Origin: an uncultured Desulfobulbus sp.
Lineage (GTDB): Bacteria > Desulfobacterota > Desulfobulbia > Desulfobulbales > Desulfobulbaceae
Assembly (NCBI RefSeq): GCF_963665445.1
Contig: NZ_OY762276.1
Location: 2,016,001-2,080,000, forward strand
Direction of reading: 5' to 3'
DNA length: 64,000 nucleotides
Position numbers and translations under genes: made by a program
The notes under the pieces: generated by a model
Database searches by the model: none
What the model saw: the letters and a program-made list of their open reading frames with translations, nothing else
Told to the model about the DNA's origin: nothing
Shown: positions 35,692 to 45,581 of the stretch, piece by piece
How positions within the stretch are numbered: the stretch's first letter is position 1
Layout: each line of letters opens with the position of its first letter

Positions 35692-36546
35692 TTAGTTTTC
35701 GCCGTTTATTTCGCTCATCTTCGTCATCGCCCGGCGCTGATAGACCCGTTCTTCGGCGGTCTGCGGCCTCCGGGCCAGCACCTGCTCAAACTGGCGGCGC
35801 GCCTTGTCCTTGACTCCGGTGCGCAGGTAGTAATAGCCCAGATCGTACTGGTAGACGACAGAGTCCGGTCGCAACTGCATGGCCCTTTCCATGAGGATGA
35901 AGGCCTGGTCAATATCCAGACCGCTGGGAAGCCCCCCGAAAAATGCCGCGGCAAGCATCTTCTGCAGGGAGGAGAGCGAGCCTATTTTGAAATTCAGCCA
36001 GCTCAACAGATGGAGGGAATCCGGGTCGTCGCCATGCCGGCGCACCAGGGATTCGGACTCCCGGGCGAGTTCACGGGCGATGCGCACCTGGTCGGCGTGG
36101 GGAAGGTATCCGACGATCTTTGCCTTGGCGACAGCCAGCAGCAACGCTGAGCGGTAGTCTTGCGGGGCAAGTTCCACAGCTCGGGATGCGTGGTCGAATA
36201 ATCTGAAATAACAAAACTTTCTTTCATCTTTGCCGACAAACAGCCAGCCCAGCCGGTAGTACAGATAGGCTATCTTTAAATGGAGCTCATGACTGTCCGG
36301 GCTTTGGCGAAGCTGCCCCTCGCAGCCCCGAAGGACCTCGCGGACCGCCGTCTCGTCGTGAAGATTCTGAATATTATCGGAACACCAGAGGGATCGAGAC
36401 CGGCTGATGCCCTTTTCCGTCTGGGAGGATTCCAGGTCCGCAGCTCCAGCGTGAAGGCCTGCCGCAAGGCCTAAAACGACGACCAGCGGAAGCAGCCGTA
36501 CCCAACGCAAACAGCCCCGATTCCGCGGCTGTGCCCGGCCGGGCAC
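35692..36546 (-). CDS. Secreted TPR-type protein of unknown function
   Basis: About 284 residues from GTG 36546 (GGGGCG upstream). TTG 36510 is an alternative, and the longer frame to 36651 overlaps the inositol-phosphate synthase end. The signal peptide core is LLPLVVVLGLAAGLHAGA. The mature part is helical with tetratricopeptide-like repeats (LHLKIAYLYYRLGWLFVGKD, SVVYQYDLGYYYLRTGVKDK). Layout resembles the periplasmic TPR/RMD-like proteins found with lipid genes, but no specific role is known. It is downstream of ino1 and convergent with the giant activase gene. Confidence 0.6.
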   Translation of the reverse strand: MPGRAQPRNRGCLRWVRLLPLVVVLGLAAGLHAGAADLESSQTEKGISRSRSLWCSDNIQNLHDETAVREVLRGCEGQLRQSPDSHELHLKIAYLYYRLGWLFVGKDERKFCYFRLFDHASRAVELAPQDYRSALLLAVAKAKIVGYLPHADQVRIARELARESESLVRRHGDDPDSLHLLSWLNFKIGSLSSLQKMLAAAFFGGLPSGLDIDQAFILMERAMQLRPDSVVYQYDLGYYYLRTGVKDKARRQFEQVLARRPQTAEERVYQRRAMTKMSEINGEN

Positions 36547-36601
36547 ATGATACGCCCCGTGACCGGGGCAGGGTTCACCGGAGTGGACAACAGGCGATCC
36601 T

Positions 36602-37699
36602 TCAACCGGCAGTATGAATGAACTCTTCAGCAAGGCTGCAGGCGACATCATCGGTATATTGCAGGGGGGGGGATTTACAAAAATAACTCGAAGGCCCGAT
36701 CAGCACCCCGCCGATCTTTCGATCAAGGGCGATTTTGATGCAACGAATGGCGTCAATCGCCACCCCAGCCGAGTTGGGAGAGTCCTCGACGGAGAGCCGC
36801 AGCTCGAGATTGATCGGCACATCGCCAAAGACCTTCCCCTCCATGCGAATAAAGCACACCTTGTTGTCCTTTTGCCAGGGCACGTAATCGCTGGGACCGA
36901 TGTGAATATCGCTACTTGCCAGTCGACAGGATGCCACCGCCTGCACAGCCTCGGTCTTCGAGGTCTTTTTCGATGCAAGGCGAGTGCGGCTGAGCATGTT
37001 GAGAAAATCGGTGTTGCCGCCGGTATTCAGCTGATAGGTTCGCTCCAGCTTCACCCCCCTTTTGTTGAAAAGGTCGGTGAGCACCCGATGGGTGATCGTT
37101 GCCCCAATCTGCGATTTAATGTCATCGCCGATGATCGGGATGTTTTTTTCCTTGAATCGCCCTGCCCACTCGGGATCACTGGCAATGAACACCGGGATGT
37201 TATTGATCAGCGCCACCCCTGCCCTGAGCGCGCAGTTCGCGTAGAATCTGGTCGCCTTCTCCGATCCCACCGGAAGATAGTTCACCAAGACATCCGCTCC
37301 GCAGCTCTTGAGCAGCTCGACGACCTCGTCCTCGGACGGCTCATCATACCCGGCCACGACAAAGCGCTGTCTGCTGTCGTAGTCATGCATGTGGTCTGCG
37401 ACACCGTCAAGGATTCGGCCCATGCGCACGGCCACTCCGGCCGGGGGGATCTCCCGGCAGAACACGGTGGTGCAATTGGGTTCGGCAAAAATTGCCTCAC
37501 TGACGTCCAAGCCGACCTTGCGCTTGTCAATGTCGAAAGCGGCGACGATCCGGATATGCCTGGGCTCATAACCGCCAATGTTCCAGTGCATCAGACCGAC
37601 CGCATCCTCGGCGGATTTCTGCCGATAATGTTGAATCCCCTGAATCAGGGAACTGGCACAGTTACCAACCCCAACGATTGCTACTTTGATTGAATCCAT
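36602..37699 (-). CDS. ino1: myo-Inositol-1-phosphate synthase (short bacterial/archaeal type)
   Basis: 365 residues, the compact form found in Archaea, Actinobacteria and some Bacteroidetes. The NAD-binding loop is [13 protein letters not shown] at residues 10-22. Catalytic-domain blocks include [37 protein letters not shown] and [15 protein letters not shown]. It converts glucose 6-phosphate to inositol 3-phosphate in the cytoplasm. Together with the cytidylyltransferase-like gene at 50076 and the CDP-alcohol transferase at 38101 it would supply CDP-inositol-dependent steps. It is divergent from the latter gene. Confidence 0.93.
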   Translation of the reverse strand: MDSIKVAIVGVGNCASSLIQGIQHYRQKSAEDAVGLMHWNIGGYEPRHIRIVAAFDIDKRKVGLDVSEAIFAEPNCTTVFCREIPPAGVAVRMGRILDGVADHMHDYDSRQRFVVAGYDEPSEDEVVELLKSCGADVLVNYLPVGSEKATRFYANCALRAGVALINNIPVFIASDPEWAGRFKEKNIPIIGDDIKSQIGATITHRVLTDLFNKRGVKLERTYQLNTGGNTDFLNMLSRTRLASKKTSKTEAVQAVASCRLASSDIHIGPSDYVPWQKDNKVCFIRMEGKVFGDVPINLELRLSVEDSPNSAGVAIDAIRCIKIALDRKIGGVLIGPSSYFCKSPPLQYTDDVACSLAEEFIHTAG

Positions 37700-38100
37700 C
37701 GTGCCCGCTCATTTTTCGTACCGAGAATATTGTCGTTCCCGTAAAAACCTCGAGAACGACGTTTCGTGCTTCGCAACAGACTGATTTCACAAGATGTGAC
37801 TTTCGGGCTGCTGACTTTTTACGAGGCCATCAATATTCACTTTATGTCCATCAAAGAGAAATTGCAGAGGGTAGGCACACCTTTCCGGGGAATGGGAAGA
37901 AACCTACCTCATACCAGGAAAATTTCCTGGTCTGTCTCCATAATGGGTGGGCAATATACGCTACCGGCAGGAGTGAAGCAACTGTCTTTGCGGCGACGTA
38001 CTCCAGCGTTTCCTGTATTTTTTCCAGGTAACATGGTAAAGAATCGATTTTGCCGGAAATAGCCGTTAACAATCATCCCATACCGTCCGTCATACCGACC
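37700..38100. other. Divergent region with repeat family 1
   Basis: About 400 bp between ino1 and the CDP-alcohol transferase gene. The first part carries dispersed repeat copy A (37732-37834). The remaining sequence shows no gene or clear terminator. Confidence 0.6.
37732..37834 (+). repeat. Dispersed repeat family 1, copy A
   Basis: About 103 bp. It starts with GTCGTTCCCG, a 9-nt loop, then CGAGAACGAC: a 10-bp stem with one A-C mismatch as read on the plus strand, which is a G-U pair on the minus strand. It continues with GTTTCGTGCTTCGCAACAG and ends with CTGACTTTTTACGAGGCCAT. Copies B (45598) and C (60898, minus) align along the whole length. All three lie between divergent genes. Confidence 0.75.
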
Positions 38101-39357
38101 ATGTTACTCCTCAACTATCTCCATGCCCCCATAGGGGTTCCCCTGCTTGATGTATGCGGTCTGCCCTTGTCGCTACGCGCCGCGCTGACCGGAGCAAAGG
38201 ACGGCTTTCACGACATCTTTCTCCTGGTGCACCGCGATGATCATCGACAGACCGAGGACCTGCTGGCAACGGACCGGCGACTGTCGGGGACCAGGATCTT
38301 CTCAACGGCAAACGAGCTTCAGCACGCACTCACAAAGACCTGGCGGGATCAGAATGATCCGGTGACGATAGTTGCCGCCGACCGTGTCTGGCAGGGAAAT
38401 TTGCGCACGCCGCAGGGGATGCCCGAAGCCGACGACCATGGCGTCCACTGGGTGACGACGCTACCCATCCGCAGTATCCTTGCTTTAGAGGAAGATGCCT
38501 TTGACCAATCCTCTCCCGGGCAAACGTTTGCCCGGGCCGATGCGGGGACCTCCACCACCTCGGAACAACTCACCTGGCACAGAATCGGGTCGGAAACCGA
38601 TATCCCCGGGGCCGAGCGGTTTCTCTTGGCGCACCTGGTAAAAAAGGCCGATGGAATAATCTCTCGAAATATCAACAGAAAGATTTCCCTGTCCCTCACC
38701 CGCCAACTCATGCGAACCAAAGTGACCCCAAACCAGGTGACCGCCGTGGTGCTGCTCGTCGGTATCCTCTCCGGGCCGATCATCGTCTATTTCGGCGGCT
38801 ACTGGGGATTGGTTGCCGGCGGCTTGCTGTACTACTCGTCCTCGGTTCTCGACGGCTGTGACGGCGAACTGTCGCGGCTGCGCTTCCAGGGGTCGCCCCT
38901 CGGCGCCTGGCTGGACACGGTGGTTGACGACACCGTCGGGCTGTCGTATATACTCGGTCTCTACGGGCACCTGGCCGGCCGGGAGGCACTGTGGGGCTCG
39001 GTCGGCGCCGTGGCGGTGGGCTGTTATTTCCTGACGCTTGTCCCCCGCTATTATATGCTCGCTGTTTTCCAGGCTGACGGCGACTACCAAAAGCTGTCGG
39101 CGGCAAAACCACGGGCGAAAAATGCCGGGATCTTTGCCCGAACCGTCTGGTTGCTGGAAGACACTGTGTGCCGCATCGATTTTATCACCTTCGCCGCCCC
39201 GATAACCGCCCTCCTGCACTGCCCGGAACTCTTTGCCGGGCTGTTCATGCTCGGCACCATCGGCACCGCAATCGACAGCCTGGTCACCCTGCATTTCATG
39301 CGGAAAAGGCCTGGCAAGCATTCGGGGCAACAGGAACTTAAAGCCAAATCTTTCTAG
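38101..39357 (+). CDS. CDP-alcohol phosphatidyltransferase of the di-inositol-phosphate synthase type
   Basis: 418 residues from ATG 38101; a TTG at 38050 would add 17. Residues 1-~190 look like a degenerate nucleotidyltransferase domain lacking the LAAG loop. Residues ~195-400 form a membrane CDP-alcohol transferase with several hydrophobic helices. The motif is LDGCDGELSRLRFQGSPLGA followed by WLDTVVDD (~250-280), i.e. D-G-x2-A/S-R...G...D...D. The DGCDGE form is typical of di-myo-inositol-phosphate-phosphate synthases, which join CDP-inositol with inositol phosphate. It would use CDP-inositol from the IPCT-like enzyme. Whether the acceptor is inositol phosphate or a lipid is not decided by sequence. 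Confidence 0.75.
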   Translation: MLLLNYLHAPIGVPLLDVCGLPLSLRAALTGAKDGFHDIFLLVHRDDHRQTEDLLATDRRLSGTRIFSTANELQHALTKTWRDQNDPVTIVAADRVWQGNLRTPQGMPEADDHGVHWVTTLPIRSILALEEDAFDQSSPGQTFARADAGTSTTSEQLTWHRIGSETDIPGAERFLLAHLVKKADGIISRNINRKISLSLTRQLMRTKVTPNQVTAVVLLVGILSGPIIVYFGGYWGLVAGGLLYYSSSVLDGCDGELSRLRFQGSPLGAWLDTVVDDTVGLSYILGLYGHLAGREALWGSVGAVAVGCYFLTLVPRYYMLAVFQADGDYQKLSAAKPRAKNAGIFARTVWLLEDTVCRIDFITFAAPITALLHCPELFAGLFMLGTIGTAIDSLVTLHFMRKRPGKHSGQQELKAKSF

Positions 39358-39366
39358 GAGCGAACC

Positions 39367-39966
39367 ATGACGGAGGCAGACGTGACACGGACAAGAAATT
39401 TCTGGGCAGACATGGGCAAAATCCCCAATCTCCTCTGCATCTACAGGATTGTCGTCCTCCCGTTGTTGGTTCTGTTGTTTTATTCCGGCCATTACCGCCT
39501 GGCCCTTGTTCTTGCTGTGCTCGCCCCGCTCTCCGACCTCTTTGACGGCATCATCGCCCGCCGCTTCAATATGGTGACGGAACTCGGCGCCCTCCTCGAT
39601 ATCGTCTCCGACCTGCTCTTCACCTGTGTCGTCCTGCTGCTCGCCGTGCACCAGGGAGTCTGGCCGCTGTACCTCTTCCTCATCTGGTCGTTTCGCGACA
39701 TCTCGGTGCTGGCCATGCGCTGGAGCTCGGCGCAGCTGGGCTTCGCCATCCCCTCCATCGTCCTTGGCAAGATATCCACCGATTTCATCTATGTCGCCCT
39801 GGTGGTCTTTTTCCTCGACGTCATGCAGCCGTTTTCAAGCGCCACCGGTTACAACGCGGTCATCCATCTCCTCGGCCTGGTGCTCATCCATATCGGCCTC
39901 GGCCTGCAGTGGATCACCGCTTTGGTCTACTTTCGCAGGTATTACCAGCTGTATCAGACGACCTGA
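39367..39966 (+). CDS. CDP-alcohol phosphatidyltransferase (PgsA-like)
   Basis: 199 residues with about five hydrophobic segments. The motif is LSDLFDGIIARRFNMVTELG followed by ALLDIVSD (~55-82), matching D-x2-D-G-x2-A-R-x8-G-x3-D-x3-D. It should make a phosphodiester phospholipid such as phosphatidylglycerol-phosphate or phosphatidylinositol-phosphate in the inner membrane. It is nine bases after the preceding CDP-alcohol transferase, in the same transcript. Confidence 0.8.
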   Translation: MTEADVTRTRNFWADMGKIPNLLCIYRIVVLPLLVLLFYSGHYRLALVLAVLAPLSDLFDGIIARRFNMVTELGALLDIVSDLLFTCVVLLLAVHQGVWPLYLFLIWSFRDISVLAMRWSSAQLGFAIPSIVLGKISTDFIYVALVVFFLDVMQPFSSATGYNAVIHLLGLVLIHIGLGLQWITALVYFRRYYQLYQTT

Positions 39967-40001
39967 CCGACTGGAGCCGATTTACCACCTCTTCATAAGT
40001 T

Positions 40002-41093
40002 TTACAGGGCATCAAAGGCTGCAAAGAAGCGGTCGATATCCGGGGCGGTGATGTCACCGATGGTGCTCACCTGGAAAAACCGGCCCCTGAGCGGCCCCTT
40101 GGCATCATAGACCACGAAATCCCGGGCCTTCAGCCCCCGCTCGATATCGGCAAAGCTCCGGTTTTCCGGCAGACGGGCGTTGGTGAGGACGACCGACTGC
40201 GGCCTGGCAGGCGGTGTGTACAATCCACGGACAGCGAGGTGTCGGCGCATATGGGCGGCAAGCTCGAAAAGCCGTTGGTAACGCCTCTCCAGACCTTCGG
40301 TATGGATCTCCCGCAGGGCGGTGTGCAGGCTGGCCACCAGGGAAACGGCCGGGGTGTTCGGCGTCTGGCCCTCTTCCTCCAGCACCTGATAGTACCGCGC
40401 CAGGTTGAGGTAATGGTTTTTCACCGGATAGGCGGCAAGCCCGGAAAAATCGATTTTCCCGCCGAGAACGAAGGAAAGCCCGGGATAGCCGGCCAAGGCC
40501 TTGCCGGACGAGGTAGTGAGAAAGGTGATGCCACTGTCGTTCATGTCGACCTTGTCGGCAGCGAAACTGCTGACGGCGTCGACAAGCAACGGGACCCCCG
40601 CATCCCGGCACAGCCGGCCCACCTCGTCGATGGGGTTCAAGAGGCCGGTACTCGTCTCGTGGTGGACCATGGCCACCATGGCCTGGGGAATCTCAGTGAG
40701 CAGAGTGGAGAGGAGGCCAAGGTTCAGCTCTTCACCCCAGCCGCTCCTGACCAGCCTCGTGGAGTTATAGACCGCCGAGATCCCAGAGAGACGTTCGCCG
40801 AATTCGCCGTTGGCCAGGACGATGACTGTCGCGCCTGGCGGCACGGCGCTGGCAAGAACGGCCTCGTTGGCCGCCGTGCCCGAGCCGGTGATAACCAGGG
40901 CCGAATGGCTTTTCGTTTCCACGCCTGCAATGGCCAGCAGATCCCGTTGCACCTCGCCGAGAAGATCGGCGAACGCCTCCTCCCGGTGGCTGAGGGCACT
41001 ATGGCTGTAGGCCTCGGCGACCTTTTGCGCAACGTTCACCGGTCCGGGGCAAAGCAGGGTATAGCGGGGAGATGCTTGAAGAGCCACGGTCAC
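40002..41093 (-). CDS. Class V aminotransferase, PhnW/AGXT-like
   Basis: 363 residues, PLP-dependent fold type I. The N-terminal block is LLCPGPVNV then ALSHREEAF. The PLP Lys is in LTTSSGKALAGYPG (~196), and Asp in LLVDAVSSFAADKVDM contacts the cofactor ring. Closest recognisable relatives are 2-aminoethylphosphonate-pyruvate and serine/alanine-glyoxylate aminotransferases. No PEP mutase or phosphonopyruvate decarboxylase gene is present, so a phosphonate role is unproven. It overlaps the PHP-domain gene by four bases. Confidence 0.75.
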   Translation of the reverse strand: MTVALQASPRYTLLCPGPVNVAQKVAEAYSHSALSHREEAFADLLGEVQRDLLAIAGVETKSHSALVITGSGTAANEAVLASAVPPGATVIVLANGEFGERLSGISAVYNSTRLVRSGWGEELNLGLLSTLLTEIPQAMVAMVHHETSTGLLNPIDEVGRLCRDAGVPLLVDAVSSFAADKVDMNDSGITFLTTSSGKALAGYPGLSFVLGGKIDFSGLAAYPVKNHYLNLARYYQVLEEEGQTPNTPAVSLVASLHTALREIHTEGLERRYQRLFELAAHMRRHLAVRGLYTPPARPQSVVLTNARLPENRSFADIERGLKARDFVVYDAKGPLRGRFFQVSTIGDITAPDIDRFFAAFDAL

Positions 41094-42334
41094 CTCTCCT
41101 CACGGACCAAGGCGGTATGGCGCAGTTCCAACCGCTTTGCCGTCACGCCGCCGTCCTGCCTGCCGAGAACGGCAGCGCTTTGCAACAGGGTGCGCACCTC
41201 CAGACGACGGTACAGGGTGGCGATGCTCCTGTCGCGCCGCATGCGGCGATGAAACTCTTTTTGACCGGTCGTCGCCAGGGTAAGCAGCATCGCGGGCCAG
41301 ACGGCGGGGTTGCGAAAATGGTGCCAGTGGTTACGGATGTTTTTGCCGACGATGCCAAGGACGTCGCGGTATAACCCGGTCCAACTGATGCCCCGGCCCC
41401 AGGGTTCGAGGGTCCTATTGGCGAGAATCTTGTCTGCCGGGCAATGGAGCATGGTCCGCACGAAGTCGGCGGCAGTGGTCTGGTTTGCCGGTGTACGAAA
41501 GCGAGTGACGACCCGATCGAAGTCGCTGAGGTGGGCATCGCTGCCGCCCAGGGGGACAAGAGGGGCCGACTGGCCGATTATGTTGAGGAGGTGCCGCTGC
41601 TCTCGGCTCAGGTCCAGGGCAAGAAGCCGTACCCCGAGTTCGTCCGTGACGACCTGGTTGTGAAAGGCTGCATACTCGTGCAGGGCCAAGGCGCTGGCAC
41701 GGGGAAATCCGCCGTTGACCGTCTCGACAAAGGCAAATGTGCCGATGACCTCAAGGGTCTCGATCAGGTCGAGTTCGTGGCAGTCAAAGGGGTGGGCCAA
41801 GGCGCAGGCGATGCGATTGTCACGACAAAAGGCGTTGACTCTACCGATCTCCGGTTCGTCAGCGCCGGCGACACTGCATTGCTCGTAGAGCTGCGCCAGC
41901 ATCCCGTTGTCGATACCGGTATAGGGCCGACCATCGATCCGGCGATCGAGACCGTCTCCATAGAGCAGAACCTCCGGGGCGGCAAGATAACCGCCGTGCC
42001 GCTCCGAGTAGCACACCGTCTGAATCTCTCCGCCGATGCCGATTCGCCGTTCATCCGCAGCCAACCGCAGCACATCGTCATCGAGGCGGTGGTGATGGGA
42101 CGACAGATGGTCGGTGACGAAAAGGATATCGACGGGCTGCCGTGTCCTGTCGCCGGCGATGATCTGGCGGAGATCACCGCAGTCGGTGAAACATTCCCGC
42201 CAAATGAGCCCCTCGGGGATGGTGCCGAAGATCTCGGTGAGAATGGAACCGGCAACCCGATCAAGCGAACTCGCCGGTCCGTTGGAGGCTTTGCTGTGCA
42301 GGTGGGTGATGACATTGAGGGTGACGAGGCGCAT
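41090..42334 (-). CDS. PHP-domain metal-dependent phosphoesterase (1)
   Basis: 414 residues. The metal-binding PHP motifs are visible: HLHSK near the N-terminus, VTDHLSSHHH, GGEIQT, LAHPFDCHE and GGSDAHLSDF. These are the residues that bind the trinuclear metal site of phosphoesterases such as histidinol-phosphatase-type enzymes. The C-terminal ~130 residues are basic and unique. It is 18 bp downstream of a second PHP gene. The lipid-biosynthesis context makes a phosphatase acting on an inositol-phosphate or lipid intermediate plausible. Confidence 0.78.
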   Translation of the reverse strand: MRLVTLNVITHLHSKASNGPASSLDRVAGSILTEIFGTIPEGLIWRECFTDCGDLRQIIAGDRTRQPVDILFVTDHLSSHHHRLDDDVLRLAADERRIGIGGEIQTVCYSERHGGYLAAPEVLLYGDGLDRRIDGRPYTGIDNGMLAQLYEQCSVAGADEPEIGRVNAFCRDNRIACALAHPFDCHELDLIETLEVIGTFAFVETVNGGFPRASALALHEYAAFHNQVVTDELGVRLLALDLSREQRHLLNIIGQSAPLVPLGGSDAHLSDFDRVVTRFRTPANQTTAADFVRTMLHCPADKILANRTLEPWGRGISWTGLYRDVLGIVGKNIRNHWHHFRNPAVWPAMLLTLATTGQKEFHRRMRRDRSIATLYRRLEVRTLLQSAAVLGRQDGGVTAKRLELRHTALVREER

Positions 42335-42352
42335 GGCGGGGATAATATCTGG

Positions 42353-43186
42353 TTAGCGGGGGCCGAGCAAGCCCTTAATATGCAGCCAGGCCATTTTCAA
42401 TTTGGGCAGCGAGCGCCAGGCAAGACCGGTCGGCACGGCGATGCCGCGAGCCTCGCCCCGGGCGAGATTGTTGAGGAACTCGTGGTGGTTGGCAGCCCGG
42501 CAGTACATCAGGCTGTCACCCACCGCGCTCCTGGCGTGGGCGTCGCTGCCGACCAGCGGCACTTTGCCGAGATGCTCGGCGAGCCGCACCTTTTCCAGGC
42601 AGACACCTTTATCCCGACTGGCGTTGAAGACCTCGATACCGTGGATAGCGGCCAAAGCCACAGTGTCGAGCCCGCCTGCCGCGAGAAGACGCATAAAATT
42701 TGACCGCAGGCGGTCGGCAGGATAGTCCGGGTGCGGGATGGTCACCAGACATTTTCTCGACTGCAGGGCGACAAGAACTTCCCGACAGGACAGCGAAAGC
42801 ATATAAGGGCGAAGGCGGTTCGGTTCGACTATGGTCTGAAAAAATTCCCTCAAGTCCTGGTATTCATAGAAGTAGCAGAGGATATCGACGTATTCCCGGC
42901 TGGTCACCTCGATGGCCGGAATGAGGCCGGCTGCTTCCCCGGAAGTAAGTCCTTCGAGATCGGGAATGCGGTTATGGTCGGTCACCGCCAGTGACAGCCC
43001 CTGTCCGGTGCAATGGGCGACGATGTTTTTCAGCGAATGGAGGCCATCCGACTGGGAAGAATGCACATGCAGATCGGCAAGAAAATACCCTTGCCGCAGA
43101 AGCGCTTCCCGCCTTGCCAGATATGCCGCCCTGTCCTGGAATATCTCCGGATAATCAGGCCCGGTTGCGATCGGCAACTGATCCAT
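42353..43186 (-). CDS. PHP-domain metal-dependent phosphoesterase (2)
   Basis: 277 residues. Motif 1 is DLHVHSSQSDG, motif 2 VTDHNRI, motif 3 AIEVTS, then TIPHPDY and VGSDAHARS. Compared with the neighbouring PHP protein, it is closer to the canonical PHP phosphoesterase layout and lacks the long C-terminal extension. It starts eight bases after the MMPL transporter stop, so MMPL, PHP2, PHP1 and the aminotransferase form one minus-strand transcript. Confidence 0.82.
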   Translation of the reverse strand: MDQLPIATGPDYPEIFQDRAAYLARREALLRQGYFLADLHVHSSQSDGLHSLKNIVAHCTGQGLSLAVTDHNRIPDLEGLTSGEAAGLIPAIEVTSREYVDILCYFYEYQDLREFFQTIVEPNRLRPYMLSLSCREVLVALQSRKCLVTIPHPDYPADRLRSNFMRLLAAGGLDTVALAAIHGIEVFNASRDKGVCLEKVRLAEHLGKVPLVGSDAHARSAVGDSLMYCRAANHHEFLNNLARGEARGIAVPTGLAWRSLPKLKMAWLHIKGLLGPR

Positions 43187-43193
43187 CCTCCGT

Positions 43194-45581
43194 CTACGCC
43201 CCGTCGGTCGCCGCCGGCCTTTTCTTCAGGAGGGCCGGAAGCACAAACAGCGAGGTGAACCACAGACACACCATCCCCAGACAGGCGAGGGTCCCCAGGG
43301 ACTGCAGGCCTCGGTTACTGGCAAATATCAGGCCGATGTAACCGATCATGGTGGTCAGGCTGCAGGCCGAGAGCGTCCCGAACAGCTCTTTCTGGCTGCG
43401 CTGCACATCATACCCATGCTCGTGGCAGTGCCGGTAGTAATGCACCCCGGCATCCTCACCGAGGCCGATCAACGTCGGGATGATGACGATACTCAGGTAA
43501 TTGAGTTTCATACCTATAACTCCCATGACGCCAAGGAGCAGGGCGATACCCGCGACCAGCGGCATCAGGATCAACACCACCTCGCGTACCGAGGAACTGG
43601 TGAGGCATATCGGCAGGGCCACGGAGATCAGGGCCAGAAGAAAGACCGTCGGCGACTCGCCAAGGACGATCTTGAGGATATCGCCAAAGATCACCCCCTC
43701 GCCGACCGGCCCCTCGACGGCAGCTGGCAGCGCCGTCCGCTGCAACTCGTCGCAGAAGGCCAGGACTTCATGGCCGTTGCGCCGGGAAACGCTCGGATAG
43801 ACCCCGAGGACGAATCGCTGCGAGCCGTCGCGGGCAAGGAAATAATTGACGATCTCCGGAGGCAGGGAGGCCAGCGTCGCCGGCCCCTCCGGTGCCTGCC
43901 AGGAACGGAAATCAGCGATCCACCTGCAGACTTTCGGGTCCCTGATCTTGGTATACCAGTTGCCCTGAAAAATCTCGCGAATCTGTTCGATGAGTTCAAG
44001 ACGGCGGCGGAAGTCCTCCTCGCTCGGGGCAAAATCGCGGACGCTCGCCAACCGCTCGATGGTCGAACCATCCCTTTCCATCGCCCCGGTCAGCGCCGCC
44101 AGCGCCTTGTCGAGGCTCTGCAGGTCCGGCGCCAGATACATGGCCGCAGGCACCAGCGAACGCCTGAACACTTCCTTGTGCTGAACGTCGAATTCCCTGG
44201 CCTCTTCAAGATCGCTGCTGTGCGCTTGAAAATTGTAGTCAAAGAGTTCCCTTGAGGTCACACTGTAGCCGCAGAGCAAACAGATACCGATGAGGATCGC
44301 CAGGGCGGTTTTCCTGCCAGGTGGCGGCAGAGACCCAGATAGGGAAACATTGGCACTGACGAGGCCCAATCTTTCCGCAAGCACCAGGAGCACGGGCAGC
44401 ACTGTAAAGGTCGCGGCCAGCATGAGAACGATGGACCAGCCGCCGATCAAACCGTAATCGGAAAAACCGCGAAAATCAGAAAAGGCGAGGATGAAAAGCG
44501 GAAAGGCCGTGGTCAGCGAGGAGACGACCACCGGCTTGCCGGTGGTGTAGAAAGTGGCATACAATGCCTCGCCCACTCCCCTGGATTGCCGCTCAAGCTG
44601 AAAATGCCGCACCAGATGGATGGCATAGTCGATGCCCATGCCAAAAAGGATGAGCAGAATGAAGGCAGTGATGAGGTTCAATGGCCCGACCACATGCGGC
44701 ACAAAGGCAAAGGCCCAGGCAAGACCGACAAAAAGCGGCAGCACGACTACCGGGATCAGGCGGAGCGAGGGGAAAAAGGCGTAGAGCACCGCCAGGGTGG
44801 CAAGCATAGACACGCCTCCCGCCGAACCGACGTCCTCGACGAAACTTTTGTATTCGCGCAGGTTTTTGATCTGTGAGCCGCCGATATCGCCTTCGACCTT
44901 GTATCTCTCCTTTGCCTCCTGAAGTATGCGCTCCAGGAGGTTGTTGAGCCGACGGACCCGCTCCAGTTCGGTGATCATGCTTTTGGGGTAGATGATGAGA
45001 CCGATGACCGTGCCGGTGTCATTTTCGTGGAACTCACCTACGGAGCTGAGCCCCTCCAGGCTTTTTTCCAGGCTGCGCTGTTTGTTCCGGGCAACTGTAT
45101 CGGCGGCGGCTTTGTCTCCGGCTCCTCCGTTATCCTCACCGAGGAAGTCGGTGCCAAAAGGATTGACCTCAGCTTCCAGGCGCAGGGCGTAGTCGTAAAC
45201 GCGTGTCAGGGTCGACACCGGCAACAGCGTGTATTTGTAGGTATTGATGAACTCGATGGGTTTGCGGTAGTTGGTGAAGGCCACCTCGGGCAGACCGTCC
45301 GCCCGGTCGCAAATAAAAGCAGCGGCTTCACGGAGGGCGGCGCGGTCCCCCCCATGCAGGAGAATAGAGAAATAGCCGCCGTCGCCAAGGGGCTCCTGCA
45401 GGGCCCGTATCGACCGGAATGTCGGGCTGTCGTCCGGCAGCAACCGGGCGATGTTGGTATCGATGCGAATGTCGCGGAGAAAATACCCTGCCCCCAGGCA
45501 ACTGAGGGTGATGAGCACCAGCCACAATGGTGCGTTAGCTTGTGCCGACCGGCATATCAGACGGATACAGTGTTTGAACAT
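43194..45581 (-). CDS. MMPL/RND-family lipid exporter
   Basis: 795 residues from ATG 45581 (AAGG upstream). The open frame to 45707 is not used because it runs through dispersed repeat copy B. Two similar halves each have one membrane helix, a large periplasmic domain and five to six helices. IRIDTNIARLLPDDSPTF follows the first helix. GMGIDYAIHLVRHFQLE and the second-half GLGEDAGVHYYRHCHEHG are the proton-relay helix regions of MMPL/HpnN proteins. These pumps move hydrophobic molecules or lipids out of the inner membrane. Its position beside lipid-headgroup genes and an MlaC-like gene suggests export of the product. Confidence 0.85.
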   Translation of the reverse strand: MFKHCIRLICRSAQANAPLWLVLITLSCLGAGYFLRDIRIDTNIARLLPDDSPTFRSIRALQEPLGDGGYFSILLHGGDRAALREAAAFICDRADGLPEVAFTNYRKPIEFINTYKYTLLPVSTLTRVYDYALRLEAEVNPFGTDFLGEDNGGAGDKAAADTVARNKQRSLEKSLEGLSSVGEFHENDTGTVIGLIIYPKSMITELERVRRLNNLLERILQEAKERYKVEGDIGGSQIKNLREYKSFVEDVGSAGGVSMLATLAVLYAFFPSLRLIPVVVLPLFVGLAWAFAFVPHVVGPLNLITAFILLILFGMGIDYAIHLVRHFQLERQSRGVGEALYATFYTTGKPVVVSSLTTAFPLFILAFSDFRGFSDYGLIGGWSIVLMLAATFTVLPVLLVLAERLGLVSANVSLSGSLPPPGRKTALAILIGICLLCGYSVTSRELFDYNFQAHSSDLEEAREFDVQHKEVFRRSLVPAAMYLAPDLQSLDKALAALTGAMERDGSTIERLASVRDFAPSEEDFRRRLELIEQIREIFQGNWYTKIRDPKVCRWIADFRSWQAPEGPATLASLPPEIVNYFLARDGSQRFVLGVYPSVSRRNGHEVLAFCDELQRTALPAAVEGPVGEGVIFGDILKIVLGESPTVFLLALISVALPICLTSSSVREVVLILMPLVAGIALLLGVMGVIGMKLNYLSIVIIPTLIGLGEDAGVHYYRHCHEHGYDVQRSQKELFGTLSACSLTTMIGYIGLIFASNRGLQSLGTLACLGMVCLWFTSLFVLPALLKKRPAATDGA

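Noticed and set aside
40002..41093. Phosphonate biosynthesis cluster based on the PhnW-like gene
   Set aside because: No PEP mutase, phosphonopyruvate decarboxylase or phosphonatase gene is present, so the aminotransferase alone does not support it.
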